The notes under the pieces: model-generated
Told to the model about the DNA's origin: nothing
Seen by the model: only the letters and a program-made list of their open reading frames with translations
Databases searched by the model: none
Translations under genes and position numbers: made by a program
Shown here: positions 34,005 to 44,043 of the stretch, piece by piece
How the letters are laid out: every line of letters starts with the position of its first letter
How positions within the stretch are numbered: position 1 is the stretch's first letter
NCBI GenBank assembly: GCA_028284125.1
Contig: JANQSI010000001.1
Location: 124,001-188,000, forward strand
Direction of reading: 5' to 3'
DNA length: 64,000 bases
Source: Cyclobacteriaceae bacterium
GTDB lineage: Bacteria; Bacteroidota; Bacteroidia; Cytophagales; Cyclobacteriaceae

Positions 34005-34066
34005 GACCTCTTTTAAGCCGTAACAACCTAACTCTTTATGTTATATTTGACTTTTACCGATCCTTT

Positions 34067-35149
34067 ATGCCTAGTAACCTTAAAAAGAATTTACCTCTTC
34101 GGATAGCTCTTCAGATTGGACTGGTTTTAGTCATTTATTTTGCTCTCGTTTCCTTATTAATCTACGTCGAAAAGGATAGCGAGCAATCTGCAATCACGAA
34201 TTATCCGAATGCAATTTGGTATTCACTAGTCACCCTGACTACCGTTGGTTATGGTGATTTGTTCCCTGCTACCGTCTATGGCCGGTGGATAGGTTTTATA
34301 TTTATACTGACTAGTGTTGGGATTTTTGGGTTACTAATTGGAAAACTAACAACGCTTATGGCTACACTTAAAGAAGATAAAAAGCTGGGATATTCCGGCA
34401 CAAACTTTAGCAATCATGCACTGATTATTGGTTGGAACGAGTTTGGCTGGCAAGTAGCTGATCAACTAGTGGGTGTTGGTAAACAACTAGCCATTGTTAC
34501 CAACAAAAAAGACGATGTTGACCTCATCCAGGAAAAGTATCATTCTAAAATGGTACACGTGCTCTTTAGCGATTACAACAACTTTGACCTGATCAAAAAA
34601 GTCAATATCGAGGATTGCCAGATAGTTTTTGTAAACCTGGAAGACGACACAGAAAAGCTCGTTTATGTACTCAATCTGAAGAAATCGTTCCCGGAAACAG
34701 AGTTTGTAGTTACCCTTGAAAACGGGGACCTGAAGAATACATTTCTGGCAGCTGGAGTTTCTAACACCATTTCTACCAAAGACATTTCTTCTAAACTTTT
34801 GGCCTCTTATATGTTCGAGCCAGATGTGGCGGTTTACAGTGAGTCCATTCTTTCCTTCGCCAAGTCAGATGGTGACTATGACATGAAGCAATTGATGGTC
34901 ACTCCAAAAAATCCATATGTTGGAAAGGCGTATCAAGATGTATTCTTTGATCTCAAAAAGCGATACAATTCTGTGCTGATCGGAATTACAAAGCGAGATA
35001 AATTCGGGCAAAAGAAACTGATCAAGAATCCACTTGGCGATCTCAAAATCGCTCCTGGCGATCACCTGATTGTCATACTCAATGGAAAAGCATACAAACT
35101 CCTCAGAAAAGTATTTGGAGTGGAAGAAGGATACTTGAAAACCATTTGA
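34067..35149 (+). CDS. Two-helix potassium channel with RCK (TrkA-N/TrkA-C) domains
   Basis: Two membrane segments (residues 11-30 and 73-95) flank a pore loop with the K+ selectivity filter TVGYGD (residues 59-64). The cytoplasmic part starts with a TrkA-N Rossmann domain (HALIIGWNEFGWQVADQLVG, about 118-137) and ends with a TrkA-C domain (NPLGDLKIAPGDHLIVIL). The layout is that of MthK-type ligand-gated channels. Its position after an osmoprotectant-type importer and near a cation/proton antiporter suggests roles in ion balance. It is followed 2 bases later by a lipoprotein gene. Confidence 0.93.
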   Translation: MPSNLKKNLPLRIALQIGLVLVIYFALVSLLIYVEKDSEQSAITNYPNAIWYSLVTLTTVGYGDLFPATVYGRWIGFIFILTSVGIFGLLIGKLTTLMATLKEDKKLGYSGTNFSNHALIIGWNEFGWQVADQLVGVGKQLAIVTNKKDDVDLIQEKYHSKMVHVLFSDYNNFDLIKKVNIEDCQIVFVNLEDDTEKLVYVLNLKKSFPETEFVVTLENGDLKNTFLAAGVSNTISTKDISSKLLASYMFEPDVAVYSESILSFAKSDGDYDMKQLMVTPKNPYVGKAYQDVFFDLKKRYNSVLIGITKRDKFGQKKLIKNPLGDLKIAPGDHLIVILNGKAYKLLRKVFGVEEGYLKTI

Positions 35150-35151
35150 TC

Positions 35152-35601
35152 ATGAAAAAGTCGCTCTATCTTCTCTTGCTTGTGTTTCTTGCATTTTCCT
35201 GCGAAAACAGAGATATAAACGAAGGCGAAGAATTTCGTCCAAGGGAAGTAAGCGAGGATTTCCAACAATTCCATTTCAATCGAATTGTGTACGATGGGGT
35301 TGAATATCTAATAACCGAAAGAGATAATAACAACCCGCACGAAGGTTTTGGATTCATGGCGTTTGGAGGAAATAGAATGGCTTCTGAACTGGATTCACTA
35401 ATGGCATATGTTAAAGCCAATGGGGAAATGCAATCCAGGATCTATGCCCGTATATCAGGCATCTCAGATGCTGCTAGTGATTCACTGTATTTATCACTAT
35501 TCAGATATTACCTGCAACAAGAGAAGGCACAATCCGAAGCGAGATTACAACAAGTATTACTTGAGCAATCCCAAGAGGATGCTGCCGATGATTCTCAATA
35601 A
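35152..35601 (+). CDS. Small lipoprotein of unknown function
   Basis: The start is ATG 35152, just past the channel gene stop; an overlapping TTG is less likely. A lipoprotein signal ends in LAFSC (Cys17). The 133-residue mature part is acidic and Q/E-rich at the C-terminus (LLEQSQEDAADDSQ), with helix-forming YYLQQEKAQSEARLQQVLLE before it. No family is recognised. The two-base spacing implies co-expression with the potassium channel. Confidence 0.75.
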   Translation: MKKSLYLLLLVFLAFSCENRDINEGEEFRPREVSEDFQQFHFNRIVYDGVEYLITERDNNNPHEGFGFMAFGGNRMASELDSLMAYVKANGEMQSRIYARISGISDAASDSLYLSLFRYYLQQEKAQSEARLQQVLLEQSQEDAADDSQ

Positions 35602-35608
35602 ATTCGAA

Positions 35609-36238
35609 TTAGTTACCGAAGAAAGACTTCAGTTGCTTTAGAACAGTGGACATGTCATCATCTACTTGAGGTGAATCCACAATGTCTTTCCCAACTTTTT
35701 CCGCGTCGATGAGCTCATCTCTATCTCTGAATACTTCAGATAGTATTCCACAGTCATAGATTAAAGAGAATAGAACCACGAAATGAGGTGAAGGTTTGGC
35801 GCTTTTGAAAACGATGGCCTTCATTTGATTTCTTATCTCCTGCTCAAAAGCATAGTTGGCATTGTCCATTCGATCAGACAATGGAATCCAAAGGAGTTTG
35901 GTTTCTTCCTTTTTCAAAATTCCTCGCTGGGCGAGTAGCGCATTTAGATCTTCTTGAATGTCCTTGAATTTTCCCGCAAGTCGAGTTAACTCATCAGGAA
36001 CGGATTTTTCATCTTCAAGCTTATTTAAAACACTATCAAGTATACCATTTCCAGTACCAACCTTATCCTGTACATGAATTCTACCACCGGCAAGATTCAC
36101 TTTCTTCATCAAGGCAAGTTCAAGAATACATGCCGCGATCACTCCAGGTATGACAGTCTTTTCTGCAGCTGCTAAAATTCTACCTTCCTCATCGTCAAGG
36201 GCGATCAAATAAAAACCTTCTGCAATACTTAATTTCAT
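35609..36238 (-). CDS. GPP34 (GOLPH3/Vps74-like) domain protein
   Basis: The 209-residue helical protein matches the GPP34 family: SIAEGFYLIALDDEEGRI, VIPGVIAACILELALMKKVN, the central DRMDNANYAFEQEIRNQMKA and the late FSLIYDCGILSEVF with RDRDELIDAEKV. In eukaryotes GOLPH3 binds PI4P and sorts Golgi enzymes; bacterial members have no settled role. Whether the lipid-binding residues are retained cannot be judged here. It is 72 bases downstream of the antiporter gene on the same strand and may share its transcript. Confidence 0.85.
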   Translation of the reverse strand: MKLSIAEGFYLIALDDEEGRILAAAEKTVIPGVIAACILELALMKKVNLAGGRIHVQDKVGTGNGILDSVLNKLEDEKSVPDELTRLAGKFKDIQEDLNALLAQRGILKKEETKLLWIPLSDRMDNANYAFEQEIRNQMKAIVFKSAKPSPHFVVLFSLIYDCGILSEVFRDRDELIDAEKVGKDIVDSPQVDDDMSTVLKQLKSFFGN

Positions 36239-36310
36239 AGCGTGTTAAATATATTTTTTAATCCAATGGCGAATTTCACGAAATTTTTGTCAATAGAAAA
36301 TGACATTCGC

Positions 36311-37594
36311 CTATTTTTTCATCAAAGCACCAATAGTCAGACCCTGAACCAGGATTGAGAAGACCACTACCGAATAGGTCGTAAATAAAATCGTCTCTTT
36401 TACCCCCTGATCAATCCATTCAAAATCTGATAGCGATAATGCCAATGCGACTGAAATCCCTCCTCTTAGTCCACCCCATGTTAGAATTTGGATTGTTTTA
36501 GGCTCAAATGTCCTAAACCTTGACATAATAGTTATTGGAATACTCACTCCGAGGAATCTAGCGGTCAATACAATGACAATTCCAATTACACCAATCAGAA
36601 GGTTACTCATGGTGAATGACTCTGCGATCACCATCATTTCAAGCCCAATAAGAATGAACAAAATTGCATTCAATGCTTCATCCAATAAATGCCAAAATTT
36701 AAATACGTATTCTCCAGTTGCGTTTGCCAACTGTTCGTCTCTTCCCTGATTGCCAATGAAAAGCCCCATCACAACCATACCTAATGGAGCAGAAACGTGC
36801 AACAACTCACAAATTCTTCCTCCAACCATCACTAGGGAAAGCGTTACCAATACCTCTAATTCTACATGGTCATTGTCAATGTAATCAAGAAGCTTAAAGC
36901 CAAAGAATCCGAACAGTGCACCGATCAATATACCTCCAAACACTTCCTTTCCAAATAATCCAAGGACACTTAATGGAGTGACTTCTCCTCCACCATGACC
37001 ACCTTCTTCATGAATTCCAGCTTGGGCCATAGCAATCTTCAAGATGGTCAAAAAGACCACAACACCTACCCCATCATTGAACAATGATTCTCCAGCAATT
37101 TTGATTTCTAATTTCTTCGATAATCCTGCCTTCTTCACTAGTGCTAATACAGCAATCGGATCTGTCGGAGATATCAACGCTCCAAATAACAAACAGTAAA
37201 TAAGGTCTATTTCGTAGCCTACAAGTGGGAAAACATTAAAGACCAGAAGTCCAACAATAAATGTTGACATCAACGTGCCTGCTGTTGCTAAAACCAACAC
37301 AGGCCAGCGTTCTTCCATCAGTTTGCTCAGATCGATCGATAGTGCCCCAGCAAAGAGCAAGAAGTTCAGCATCACGTTCATTAAAACTTCTTGAAAGTCA
37401 AACTCGGCGACTATGTGTTCCGCTGCTTCTGTAATTGCTGGGAAGAAAATACCCAACAGCAAAATACTTAAGGACATACACAACGCGATGATCATCAACC
37501 CGATGGTCGATGGTAATCGAAGCACTGTGATGTTAATTAAAGTAAATCCGGCGGCTAGGAATATTAGTAACGTAATTAGGTCGAGTATACTCAT
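36311..37594 (-). CDS. CPA1-family Na+(K+)/H+ antiporter
   Basis: The 427-residue polytopic protein has about twelve membrane helices. LFGALISPTDPIAVLALVKK and AGESLFNDGVGVVVFLTILK carry the TDP and NDG ion-binding signature of CPA1 (NhaP/NHE) exchangers. GGLRGGISVALALSL is the usual late arginine-bearing helix. A histidine- and glycine-rich cytoplasmic loop (EEGGHGGGE, about residue 195) may sense pH or metal. There is no long C-terminal regulatory domain. It exchanges monovalent cations for protons at the inner membrane and is divergent from the PBP4 gene. Confidence 0.92.
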   Translation of the reverse strand: MSILDLITLLIFLAAGFTLINITVLRLPSTIGLMIIALCMSLSILLLGIFFPAITEAAEHIVAEFDFQEVLMNVMLNFLLFAGALSIDLSKLMEERWPVLVLATAGTLMSTFIVGLLVFNVFPLVGYEIDLIYCLLFGALISPTDPIAVLALVKKAGLSKKLEIKIAGESLFNDGVGVVVFLTILKIAMAQAGIHEEGGHGGGEVTPLSVLGLFGKEVFGGILIGALFGFFGFKLLDYIDNDHVELEVLVTLSLVMVGGRICELLHVSAPLGMVVMGLFIGNQGRDEQLANATGEYVFKFWHLLDEALNAILFILIGLEMMVIAESFTMSNLLIGVIGIVIVLTARFLGVSIPITIMSRFRTFEPKTIQILTWGGLRGGISVALALSLSDFEWIDQGVKETILFTTYSVVVFSILVQGLTIGALMKK

Positions 37595-37768
37595 TGGTGA
37601 ATCTTATGTGTAGGCGTTGGTTTCTTAAGTTTAGCTTGCGCCAAAATACATGAAAAATATCACAAAAAAAATAACTTGATGATTGAGGAATTGTTTGTAT
37701 TTTGGGCGAAGCTTGCTCTCTATAGCCTATAAAAGCTGTTTTTTCAATTCTAACTGGAACAGTAAATC

Positions 37769-39070
37769 ATGAAGAATATTGGAATATTTTGGGTTCTATT
37801 ATTGATTGTCGCAGCATGTTCATCTGTGAAAAACTTAGCAGTTGATAAGGACATTGAAAGGACTCTGAATCAATCCCCAATATTTAGTAATCAATTCACT
37901 GGCTTCAGTCTGTATGATTTAGCGGCTGAGAAATTTATTTCCGGCTATAACGATACTAAAAGGTTCACTCCGGCATCCAATACCAAGCTTTTGACCATGT
38001 ATGTCAGTTTGAAAAGCTTTCAGGATTCCATTCCAGGGCTTCTTCATTCATCATCGGGCAACACAATTTTGGTTCAACCTACAGGAGATCCCACTTTTTT
38101 AGACAGTCGATTTGAAAACCAGCCGGTGGTGCAGTTTCTGGATAGCATGGATTCTGTGAACATTGCCTGGCCACAAAATGAAATTGAAAAATTCGGTCAT
38201 GGCTGGGCATGGGACGATTATAAATATGATTACCAGGCGGTTCGCAATTGGTGGCCCATGTATGGAAATCAGGTAACAATCCTGAAAGAAAAGGATTCGC
38301 TTGAAATTACACCGCGATTTTTTCGTGATTTTGTTGAAGCAAAGTCTGATGAGGGAAATGGGAATGGTAACGGGAATGGATCTGACAGAGAAGTGAATTA
38401 TAATCTATTCACAGTGCATCCTCCAACGGATACTTCTAAATATGAAGAAAGCATCCCATTCGAGTTTTCGAAAGATCTTTTGATTCAACTGCTTTCTGAT
38501 ACGCTGAAGAAGGATTTCCAATTTACCGATGAGATGATTATTAATCCGGACACACTTTTCTCGCAAAGTATTGATGATGTGTTGTCTTTAATGATGAAAG
38601 TCAGTGATAATCTGATTTCGGAACAGATGCTAATTCTATCGGCTTGGAAAAATGGATATACCTCTATTGAACCATTTATCAAGCATGCAAAGCTTATTTG
38701 GTTAAGTGATTTGAATGAATTCGTTTGGGTAGATGGTTCCGGTCTTTCCAGGTATAACTTAATAGCACCTGTAGATCAGGTGCGACTACTCAAGAAAGCA
38801 CAAGAAGAATTTGGGTTAGAACGTCTTAAGAACATTCTCGCGGTTGGTGGGGAATCCGGAACAATTAAAGAATGGTATGCGGCCGAAGAACCTTACGTTT
38901 ATGCTAAAACAGGGACGCTAAGCAACAATCACAACCTTAGTGGCTTCATGAAAACACGATCAGGCAGATGGATGATATTTTCGTTTATGAATAATCATTA
39001 CACCGTACCGACCGATGATGTGAAAGCTGAAATGCAAAAGCTGCTAGAGGAAATTAGAGATTCGTACTAA
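37769..39070 (+). CDS. dacB: PBP4-type D-alanyl-D-alanine carboxypeptidase/endopeptidase, lipoprotein
   Basis: The peptidase S13 motifs are all present: Ser70-x-x-Lys73 in PASNTKLLT, Ser279-x-Asn281 in KVSDNLIS, and Lys380-Thr-Gly in YAKTGTLSN. A lipoprotein signal ends in IVAACS (Cys17), unlike soluble E. coli PBP4. A Gly/Asn-rich linker (GNGNGNGNGS, about residue 198) interrupts the middle domain. The enzyme trims or cleaves peptidoglycan cross-links in the periplasm. Promoter elements for it and the divergent antiporter must share the 174-base spacer. Confidence 0.92.
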   Translation: MKNIGIFWVLLLIVAACSSVKNLAVDKDIERTLNQSPIFSNQFTGFSLYDLAAEKFISGYNDTKRFTPASNTKLLTMYVSLKSFQDSIPGLLHSSSGNTILVQPTGDPTFLDSRFENQPVVQFLDSMDSVNIAWPQNEIEKFGHGWAWDDYKYDYQAVRNWWPMYGNQVTILKEKDSLEITPRFFRDFVEAKSDEGNGNGNGNGSDREVNYNLFTVHPPTDTSKYEESIPFEFSKDLLIQLLSDTLKKDFQFTDEMIINPDTLFSQSIDDVLSLMMKVSDNLISEQMLILSAWKNGYTSIEPFIKHAKLIWLSDLNEFVWVDGSGLSRYNLIAPVDQVRLLKKAQEEFGLERLKNILAVGGESGTIKEWYAAEEPYVYAKTGTLSNNHNLSGFMKTRSGRWMIFSFMNNHYTVPTDDVKAEMQKLLEEIRDSY

Positions 39071-39100
39071 CTCAAAAAAAATTAAAATCGATTACCATAT

Positions 39101-39418
39101 ATGAAAGAAATCAGTGTCCAGGAACTCAAATCACTAGTGGATCAGTCTGCGGATTTTCAGTTGATTGATGTCCGAGAAAAACATGAATTTGACATCTGTC
39201 ATCTAAATGGAGAATTGATTCCGATGGGTGAAGTTCCCTATCAAGTAGATAAAATTTCAAGAGATAAGCAAGTGATTGTTCACTGCCGTAGTGGTGCAAG
39301 AAGTGCAGACATCATCCGATATTTGGAAACCAGACACGAGTATGATAATCTATACAATCTAACAGGAGGAATTTTAGCATGGTCAGATCAAATTGATCCA
39401 ACCATGCCTAAGTATTAA
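39101..39418 (+). CDS. Single-domain rhodanese-like protein
   Basis: The 105-residue protein is one rhodanese module. FQLIDVREKHEFDICHLNGE is the N-terminal CH2A block and HCRSGARS holds the catalytic Cys62 with a six-residue active-site loop. LTGGILAWSDQID closes the fold. No signal peptide is present, so it is cytoplasmic and may carry persulfide sulfur. It follows the PBP4 gene by 30 bases and ends 11 bases from the convergent TolC gene. Confidence 0.92.
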   Translation: MKEISVQELKSLVDQSADFQLIDVREKHEFDICHLNGELIPMGEVPYQVDKISRDKQVIVHCRSGARSADIIRYLETRHEYDNLYNLTGGILAWSDQIDPTMPKY

Positions 39419-39429
39419 CCTAGATCAAG

Positions 39430-40791
39430 CTACTGATTATACTCCCGAACCAACCCTCCTGTCAAACGCATAAGTTCAACTTTCGAGCTGATCAGGTTGT
39501 ATGCAGCTTGTAACCGTAGTATTGAAGAGGATAAGTAATTATTTTGAACGTCCCGATAGTCGAATGAATTGATGCTTCCGTTTCTGAACTTCTGTTCCGA
39601 CAAATCAAGATTTACCGCTGCTGCACTCTCTCGTCGAGCATTAATACCATACAGCTGCCGTCTTATATTGTATTGATCTAGCGCTGAAAGCAAGTCTCTA
39701 TCCAGTGAGTTTTCAAGCTCATCCACTCTCAGCTGTCCTACTCTTTCATTCACAATCGCATTCCTAATTGCGCGCTTAATTCTTCCACCGTTAAACAAGG
39801 TGAACGATAATGTGAAATTCGCAGAGTAAGTATCAGTTGTGCTATTCAATCTTGTACTCGGGCCATCCGTAAAGCCATCTCCGGTGAAAAAGTTCGCATT
39901 GGATAAATCAAGACTATTTCTGTTCTCTGAAAAACCTCCATTAAACGAAAGTGTCGGATATTTATCTGCGTGACTCAGCTTGGTCGCCTGACCTAGAACC
40001 GATTGTGTAATGTATTGTTTCTTCAAGTCAACATTCTCAGCCAACATTTTTCCTCGTAAGTCTTCCAGCGTGTACGCTTCATCAGGAATGTTCAACGAAT
40101 CTGTGAACGTATAGAATTTTGCTACATCTTCTTCGGCTAAAAGCACATTGAGATCTCGAACTGCATCTCTGTACTTTAGTTGTTGATTGATGTAATTGAT
40201 TGAATCCGTCAAATAATTTCCCTCTTCAAGCAATACATCTGTGCTTACCGCACTTCCTAATTCTGACTTGACCCTGGTGTAATCGAACTTGTCTTTCGAC
40301 AGCAAAAGTTGCTTATGAAACTCCTCTAATCGTTCCTCTTCAAGCACCGCTAGGTAATAACCAAGAATAATGCTTTGAAGCGTATTCGCAATTACAATGG
40401 ACGCATTTCCCTCTGTTTCTGCCTGTAGCAACTCAAATCTCTTCTTACTGATGTTAACTCTGAATCCATCAAAAACGGTCCAATTTAGATTTATGGCAGG
40501 TTGTGTTGAATTTGAAAGTGTTTGCCCTCGTGTGGATGTCGGAAAAGCAACCTTCACATTGTCAGTTAGTACATTGTTTTGATTCAGGTTGAATGTAATA
40601 TTTGGTTGTCTTCCCGCTTCTCCCCAACTGTTGTTGTTTTGAGCCACTTCCACATTCCCTTCCTCGATAAGCAAATCATAATTTCTCTGTAGTCCAATCT
40701 GAATCGCATCAGAAAGTGAAAGATTTTCTTGAGCCTTTACGGAATAAGTAGCACACGCAATTCCGATGATATATGGTATTATCCTTTTCAT
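39430..40791 (-). CDS. TolC-family outer membrane efflux protein
   Basis: A signal peptide (residues 1-20, ending YSVKAQ) is followed by two OEP repeats with long coiled-coil helices: LSLSDAIQIGLQRNYDLLIE, then a second set around residues 230-450 (AVNLDLSEQKFRNGSINSFD). It forms the outer-membrane channel of a tripartite pump. It is the last gene of the operon adaptor-RND-TolC, beginning 25 bases after the RND stop. Confidence 0.93.
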   Translation of the reverse strand: MKRIIPYIIGIACATYSVKAQENLSLSDAIQIGLQRNYDLLIEEGNVEVAQNNNSWGEAGRQPNITFNLNQNNVLTDNVKVAFPTSTRGQTLSNSTQPAINLNWTVFDGFRVNISKKRFELLQAETEGNASIVIANTLQSIILGYYLAVLEEERLEEFHKQLLLSKDKFDYTRVKSELGSAVSTDVLLEEGNYLTDSINYINQQLKYRDAVRDLNVLLAEEDVAKFYTFTDSLNIPDEAYTLEDLRGKMLAENVDLKKQYITQSVLGQATKLSHADKYPTLSFNGGFSENRNSLDLSNANFFTGDGFTDGPSTRLNSTTDTYSANFTLSFTLFNGGRIKRAIRNAIVNERVGQLRVDELENSLDRDLLSALDQYNIRRQLYGINARRESAAAVNLDLSEQKFRNGSINSFDYRDVQNNYLSSSILRLQAAYNLISSKVELMRLTGGLVREYNQ

Positions 40792-40816
40792 GTCCTCTTT
40801 ATTTCTTAATTGATGA

Positions 40817-43800
40817 TCAAGCCGATTCCTTGTACTCTTCTAATCTTCGTTGATCAATAAGCACTCGCTCGACATCTTCCCGTGTCGGTTTCTTGCCTGT
40901 CCAAAGCCATTTTGCCGCTCTTCGGATATCATTGAAAAGCACAATGAAAACAGGGAAGAAAAGCAGAATAATGAATGTTCCAATCAATACACCATAAGCC
41001 ACGGATATGGCCATTGGAATTAGAAATTGAGCCTGGAAGCTCGTCTCCTTGATTAGTGGAAACAATCCAAGAACAGTTGTTATGGAAGTGAGCATAATTG
41101 GTCTGAATCTGGACAGACCGGCATTGTAGGCAGCCTGATACACCGTCATTCCTTCATTCTTGACCATTGTATTGAACTTTGCAAGGAAAACCACTGCATC
41201 ATTAATTATTACTCCGGAAAGTGCAACCATTCCCCATGCACTCAAGAGTGAAACCGGCAGCTCTTTATCGGGAGAAATCCAATCTTCGATCCCATGGCCA
41301 AGGATAGCTCCAAACCACCCTAATGGAATCATCATGATGATCAACAGCGCCTGGTAGTAAGATCTGAAGGTAATCATGAGAATAAAAAAGATGAGTAGAA
41401 ATGCACCACCAAAATACAATCCAATCTCTTGGCCCGCTCGTTCGCTTTGTTGGGATTGACCTCCATAATCAACAACTACGGATGGATATTTTGTCTTCAA
41501 CGCTGGAACAATTTCCTCCTTGATTTTTTTCAGAATTGGCGGAACTTCACCGAATGGATCGATCATTTCTGCCTCCACCGTGATAGCCCTGGATGTGTTG
41601 TAATGCTTGATTCCAGATACTCCGCGTTCTATTTTGTAATCAGCCATTTGTGTCAATGGAAATTCCTGACCTGAAGTGGTCTTCACCTTAATATCCTCCA
41701 ATTGACTCACACTTTTACGTCCTGAATCCGGATATCGAACCCACACTCTCAATTCGTCATTTCCTTTCATAAAACGCTGAACCTCTTCCCCAAAAAATCC
41801 TTGACGCATTTGCTTGGTGATGTCATCATGCGTCAATCCCATGAAGTAAGCTTCTGGTCTGAGATCGAACAACATTTCTCTCCTACCTACCGGCACATTG
41901 TCTTCGATCTCTTTCAGATCGGCTATTCCAGCCAGTTCATCTTTTAGAAACTTCTTAGCTTCTTCCAGCTCACCGTAGTTTTTCCCGATTAAGCGCATGG
42001 AAACAGGCTTACCGAATCTATTCCCTCCTCCTACTGCATATTTTTCAGCTTCGGTCACTGGACCAATTTCGTTTCGAACCCGCTCAACCAAATCAAACTG
42101 GTTGATACCATACTCGTCCAATTCTCGGTAGAAGATGTTGATCGAACCGGCATGCGATCCGGACTCCCATTGTGAAAATCCAATGTTGGCGAATGTGTTG
42201 TTAACGATATCTTCATCCGTGTCAAGCTCTTTTTTCATGTCATCATTGACTTTCCAGATGGCGTCTTCAAAGCGCTTCAGGTATTGCTCGACTTTTTGTT
42301 CACGCTCACCGGGCTTAAAAGCAATATTTACATTGAAGCTATTAAATGGAATCTGAGGAAAGAAGGTAGCTTTAATCTGACCTCCTGCTAGCAGTCCTGA
42401 CACAATGATCAGAAATGCGCCGAGCATTGCCAGAGAAATGGACCGGTTTTGCATGGTGAATTTCAATGCTCTGCCGTACCAATTTATTTTCATGTATTCA
42501 ATGACACCATTCAACGCTTTTCTAATCTTGTAGCTTCTGGTGTCTTCCTTTTTCACCTTGAGCACATGCTTACTGGCAAGGTGTGCCGGTAGTACGAAAA
42601 ATGCTTCTAGTAATGAAAACCCGAGACTAAAGCATACGACGTAAGCCATGTCTCGCAGAAACTCAAAACCACCTGTCAATAAAAGAAGTGGTGTGAAAGC
42701 TACGATTGTGGTTGTAACTGAAGTGAATACTGCCGGTAGTACCTCAATTGTTCCCTGAACTGCAGCTTTGATCGGATTTCCATGTTTTTCAAAATGGGCG
42801 TAGATGTTTTCTGCAATTACAATTCCATCGTCGACCAGGATTCCGATCACAAGGATCATCCCGAACAATGAAATCATATTGATGGTGAGACCGACAAAAG
42901 AACCCAGGATGAACATTCCCAAAAAGGATGATGGAATACCCCATGCCACCCAGAAAGAAAGTCTCAAACTAAGAAATAAACCCAGAGAGATTAGAACGAG
43001 TAGCAATCCGATCATTCCATTGCTCGTCAACAGATCCAGTCGTTGTCCCAGGAATTCCATAAAATCGAAAACCATGTGCAATTCAACTGCTGAAGTTCTT
43101 TTATTGTAATCCTCAACGTACTTGTTGACAACCGCAGAAATCTTTTCAAGGTCTTCAGTTTCCAGTTTTTTCACCTCGATAAAAACTGCCTCTTTTCCAC
43201 TCAAGTATGCTTTTGAAGGAACGTCCGCAAATTGCTCTTTGATCACAGCAATGTCTTTGAGAAGAATCTCACTGCCGTCTGGATTACTTCGGACGACAAT
43301 ATCTGAAATCTTCGCAGCGTCTGTTTCTTTCGCTCGAGATCGAATCAAAATTTCCTCATTAACCGCCTTAACCGATCCAGCTGATATATCTCGATTATTT
43401 TGTCTCACCGCATTGGCGACTTGATCAAAAGTCAGATTGTAACGGAGCAGATCTTGCTCTGTCACTTCAATTGAAATTTCTAAGGCAGGAAAACCAGAAA
43501 CATTGACCTGCGAAATATTGGGATCTGCTAGCAGCTCATCTTCAATTTCCTCAGCAAAAGTCTTCAGCGTTTTTAGATCAACATCTCCAGTCAATCCTAA
43601 CCACTGAGCCGTTGATTGCTGTTTTTGCTTGAAAACAATTGGTTTTTCGGCACTTGCAGGAAACGAGTTAATTCCATCTACTGCATTCTTTACCTCTGTA
43701 TAAATGTCATCAATATCATAGTTATCTAAGGTGATAATGGTGATACTGGCTGAATTCTCTGATGAAGTAGAAATCAATTCATCTATCCCAGCGATCGGAT

Positions 43801-44026
43801 TAACAGCCTCCTCAATTTTCAACGTTACCCCTTCTTCCATTTCCTCCGGGGAAGCTCCAGGATAAGATACCGAAATGCTGATGTTTCGATCTGCTCGTGT
43901 TGGGAAGAAGGATTTCTTAGCGTTGAGCATTGCCACCACTCCCCCAATAAGTGTCAATGCGATAAGGATATTCGCGAGAATTGGGAACTTAACAAAGTAC
44001 TCTACAAGATTCTTTATAAAAGTCAT
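40817..44026 (-). CDS. RND-family efflux pump inner-membrane transporter
   Basis: The 1069-residue AcrB/MdtB-like protein has twelve membrane helices and two large periplasmic loops. GILVDDGIVIAENIYAHFEK has the double aspartate of TM4 that drives proton coupling; KKSFFPTRADRNISISVSYP and SYPGASPEEMEEGVTLKIEE mark the porter domain. The second half has GVIINDAVVFLAKFN in TM10. The pump exports hydrophobic compounds or metal-free drugs; substrate is unknown. It sits 17 bases after the adaptor gene. Confidence 0.95.
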   Translation of the reverse strand: MTFIKNLVEYFVKFPILANILIALTLIGGVVAMLNAKKSFFPTRADRNISISVSYPGASPEEMEEGVTLKIEEAVNPIAGIDELISTSSENSASITIITLDNYDIDDIYTEVKNAVDGINSFPASAEKPIVFKQKQQSTAQWLGLTGDVDLKTLKTFAEEIEDELLADPNISQVNVSGFPALEISIEVTEQDLLRYNLTFDQVANAVRQNNRDISAGSVKAVNEEILIRSRAKETDAAKISDIVVRSNPDGSEILLKDIAVIKEQFADVPSKAYLSGKEAVFIEVKKLETEDLEKISAVVNKYVEDYNKRTSAVELHMVFDFMEFLGQRLDLLTSNGMIGLLLVLISLGLFLSLRLSFWVAWGIPSSFLGMFILGSFVGLTINMISLFGMILVIGILVDDGIVIAENIYAHFEKHGNPIKAAVQGTIEVLPAVFTSVTTTIVAFTPLLLLTGGFEFLRDMAYVVCFSLGFSLLEAFFVLPAHLASKHVLKVKKEDTRSYKIRKALNGVIEYMKINWYGRALKFTMQNRSISLAMLGAFLIIVSGLLAGGQIKATFFPQIPFNSFNVNIAFKPGEREQKVEQYLKRFEDAIWKVNDDMKKELDTDEDIVNNTFANIGFSQWESGSHAGSINIFYRELDEYGINQFDLVERVRNEIGPVTEAEKYAVGGGNRFGKPVSMRLIGKNYGELEEAKKFLKDELAGIADLKEIEDNVPVGRREMLFDLRPEAYFMGLTHDDITKQMRQGFFGEEVQRFMKGNDELRVWVRYPDSGRKSVSQLEDIKVKTTSGQEFPLTQMADYKIERGVSGIKHYNTSRAITVEAEMIDPFGEVPPILKKIKEEIVPALKTKYPSVVVDYGGQSQQSERAGQEIGLYFGGAFLLIFFILMITFRSYYQALLIIMMIPLGWFGAILGHGIEDWISPDKELPVSLLSAWGMVALSGVIINDAVVFLAKFNTMVKNEGMTVYQAAYNAGLSRFRPIMLTSITTVLGLFPLIKETSFQAQFLIPMAISVAYGVLIGTFIILLFFPVFIVLFNDIRRAAKWLWTGKKPTREDVERVLIDQRRLEEYKESA

Positions 44027-44043
44027 GGTTTCTAATTTCTAGA

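Noticed and set aside
37672-37708. TATTTTG promoter-like word upstream of the PBP4 gene
   Set aside because: It is one base short of the TAnnTTTG spacing and has no placed -33 element.
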